In this document: positions 59,000-59,868 of the stretch, in pieces
Layout: every line of letters begins with the position of its first letter
Position numbering within the stretch: the first letter of the stretch is position 1
Assembly: GCA_005402585.1 (NCBI GenBank)
Contig: BIFP01000027.1
Coordinates: forward strand, 1 to 59,868
Direction: 5' to 3'
DNA length: 59,868 nucleotides
Source of the DNA: Micromonosporaceae bacterium KJ-029
Lineage (GTDB): Bacteria; Actinomycetota; Actinomycetes; Mycobacteriales; Micromonosporaceae
Made by a program: the position numbers and the translations under genes
The notes under the pieces: generated by a model
What the model saw: the letters and a program-made list of their open reading frames with translations, nothing else
What the model was told of the DNA's origin: nothing
Database searches by the model: none

Positions 59000-59868
59000 G
59001 GCTCACTACGGTAAGCAGGCTGTGCGACAGGCTCGGAGGCACCGAGTTCCGCTTGGTCCGGTGGGACCTGCACCGCCGCTACTTGCTGCCAATGGCGCGC
59101 TTGGTCATCCCAGAATGCCGCTTGGCCTTCTGCCCGGAGGATGTCCGGGACCTGCTGCATCGCCTGGTGCAACCCCTCATCACTCTGAGCCGTGATCTTG
59201 ACCTGGGTGGTTCTGGTCTTCGGCGTGCGGCTCACCCGCAGCTCGAACGTTGGGGCCGGGGCGTCCTCCTTGAGCTGAGCCTTGAGCCGGTTGGCGACAT
59301 CGGACAGCAGCAACCCAAGAAGATCACTAGGGGTGGACATGAGGAGGGCCATCCCGATTTCGATCAAAACCTTCGGCTCGGGCACCCATGAGAACTGGAA
59401 CAGCTCAGCAAGCTCGACGGATAGCCCCGGCGGCAGTGTCTCCGCTGTGGCCAGCGTCGCTGGCGCAGGGAAGTACGATGCGTCCGCCGCGATGGCCAGG
59501 TCGTAGGGAGGCTTGCCACGCGTAGCGAAGGTCTCGGTCGTGGAGAAGGAGAAGCCGCCGGGCGCGCCAGCCTCTAGCCGCTCGGCCTCGAACCGCCCCC
59601 ACACTTCCTCGTCGATGTCGAACTCTGTCCAGACCGCGAGTTCGCCATCATCCATCTGCTCCATCCCAGCGGTGACGTTCATGGGGGCTATCGGGCGCGC
59701 GAGGTCGTGTTGGAACCGCATCGGGAGGCCGCCACTCGCGATCACCTCGGCCATCTGGTGCAAGGCGCTCTCAGCTAGTGTCGCGTAATTGAGATCTTTT
59801 ACGTGGCTTGGTGTTACTTCGTCCTGGTTGACTTTGGCTCGTGGCGTTGACGCAGCAGCAGCGGGCTG
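58996..59868 (-). CDS. Hypothetical protein, partial (N-terminus beyond the right edge)
   Basis: The frame is open through the right edge; at least 290 aa are visible, starting in an Ala-rich KVNQDEVTPSHVKDLNYA segment. It continues GLPMRFQHDLARPIAPMNVT, then AVWTEFDIDEEVWGRFEAER, GGFSFSTTETF, a hydrophobic helix (LIEIGMALLMSTPSDLLGLLL) and a charged C-terminal part (ELRVSRTPKTRTTQVKITAQ). I do not recognise it with confidence; the first half vaguely recalls prohead-protease-like beta folds. It is the first visible gene of the operon ending at 57280. Confidence 0.65.
   Translation of the reverse strand, partial: QPAAAASTPRAKVNQDEVTPSHVKDLNYATLAESALHQMAEVIASGGLPMRFQHDLARPIAPMNVTAGMEQMDDGELAVWTEFDIDEEVWGRFEAERLEAGAPGGFSFSTTETFATRGKPPYDLAIAADASYFPAPATLATAETLPPGLSVELAELFQFSWVPEPKVLIEIGMALLMSTPSDLLGLLLSDVANRLKAQLKEDAPAPTFELRVSRTPKTRTTQVKITAQSDEGLHQAMQQVPDILRAEGQAAFWDDQARHWQQVAAVQVPPDQAELGASEPVAQPAYRSEP

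Overview
The window is high-GC actinobacterial DNA. Its gene content (an SsgB-type sporulation protein, Spo0M, a HelD-family RNA polymerase recycling ATPase, F420-dependent enzymes, secreted CBM2 glycosidases, a DevR/DevS pair, many GTG/TTG starts and several near-leaderless promoters) points to a filamentous Micromonosporaceae species, most likely Micromonospora or a close relative. The genus is inferred from gene content, not measured. No rRNA, CRISPR array or replication origin was seen, and there is one tRNA gene.

Layout. (1) 1-6.6 kb is accessory DNA. It holds a two-gene module (a DUF4365 nuclease-like protein coupled to a probable OB-fold protein), membrane-anchored hypotheticals, and the decayed rep-xis-int end of an actinomycete integrative element next to a tRNA-Val gene. 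The integrase stops after about 22 codons. A group II intron then begins within about 30 bases, and its reverse transcriptase is itself dead (HAHD in place of YADD, plus a frameshift). (2) 6.7-41.7 kb is mostly chromosome-like. It includes a PGPGW membrane protein, SsgB, an SDR enzyme, AraC, Rrf2 and MarR regulators, a potassium channel, a TPR/FN3 membrane protein, HelD, a double GDPD phosphodiesterase, Spo0M and gamma-glutamyltransferase. It also holds a YCII/DGPF protein with an ECF42-type sigma factor, a GH5-CBM2 mannanase with LacI-type operators, an F420 oxidoreductase, a lipid kinase, a Clp-N protein with its HTH regulator, and PP2C. A block of two universal stress proteins, phosphoketolase, an Acg-type nitroreductase and a DevS/DevR pair resembles the mycobacterial dormancy regulon. 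(3) 41.7-47.7 kb is a patchwork of remnants (a frameshifted hypothetical, a broken NUDIX gene), a DinB protein, a VapBC-like toxin-antitoxin pair, a cupin operon and a SigE-family sigma/membrane-partner pair. (4) 47.7-55 kb holds a second Acg-type protein, an epimerase, two LacI paralogues showing recent gene conversion, and a xylan-type pair (GH43 and a CE4 deacetylase). A CCGGAAnTTTC operator motif ties the regulators to the GH43 gene. (5) 55.4-59.9 kb is accessory again. It ends in a tightly spaced minus-strand operon running off the right edge, with two tandem paralogous small proteins and a membrane-anchored protein that shares a domain with one at the left end of the window.

The best candidates for undescribed systems are the right-edge operon (57.3-59.9 kb) and the DUF4365/OB-fold pair at 1.2-2.9 kb. 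Family names rest on reading motifs and remembered family architecture. No database search was run.
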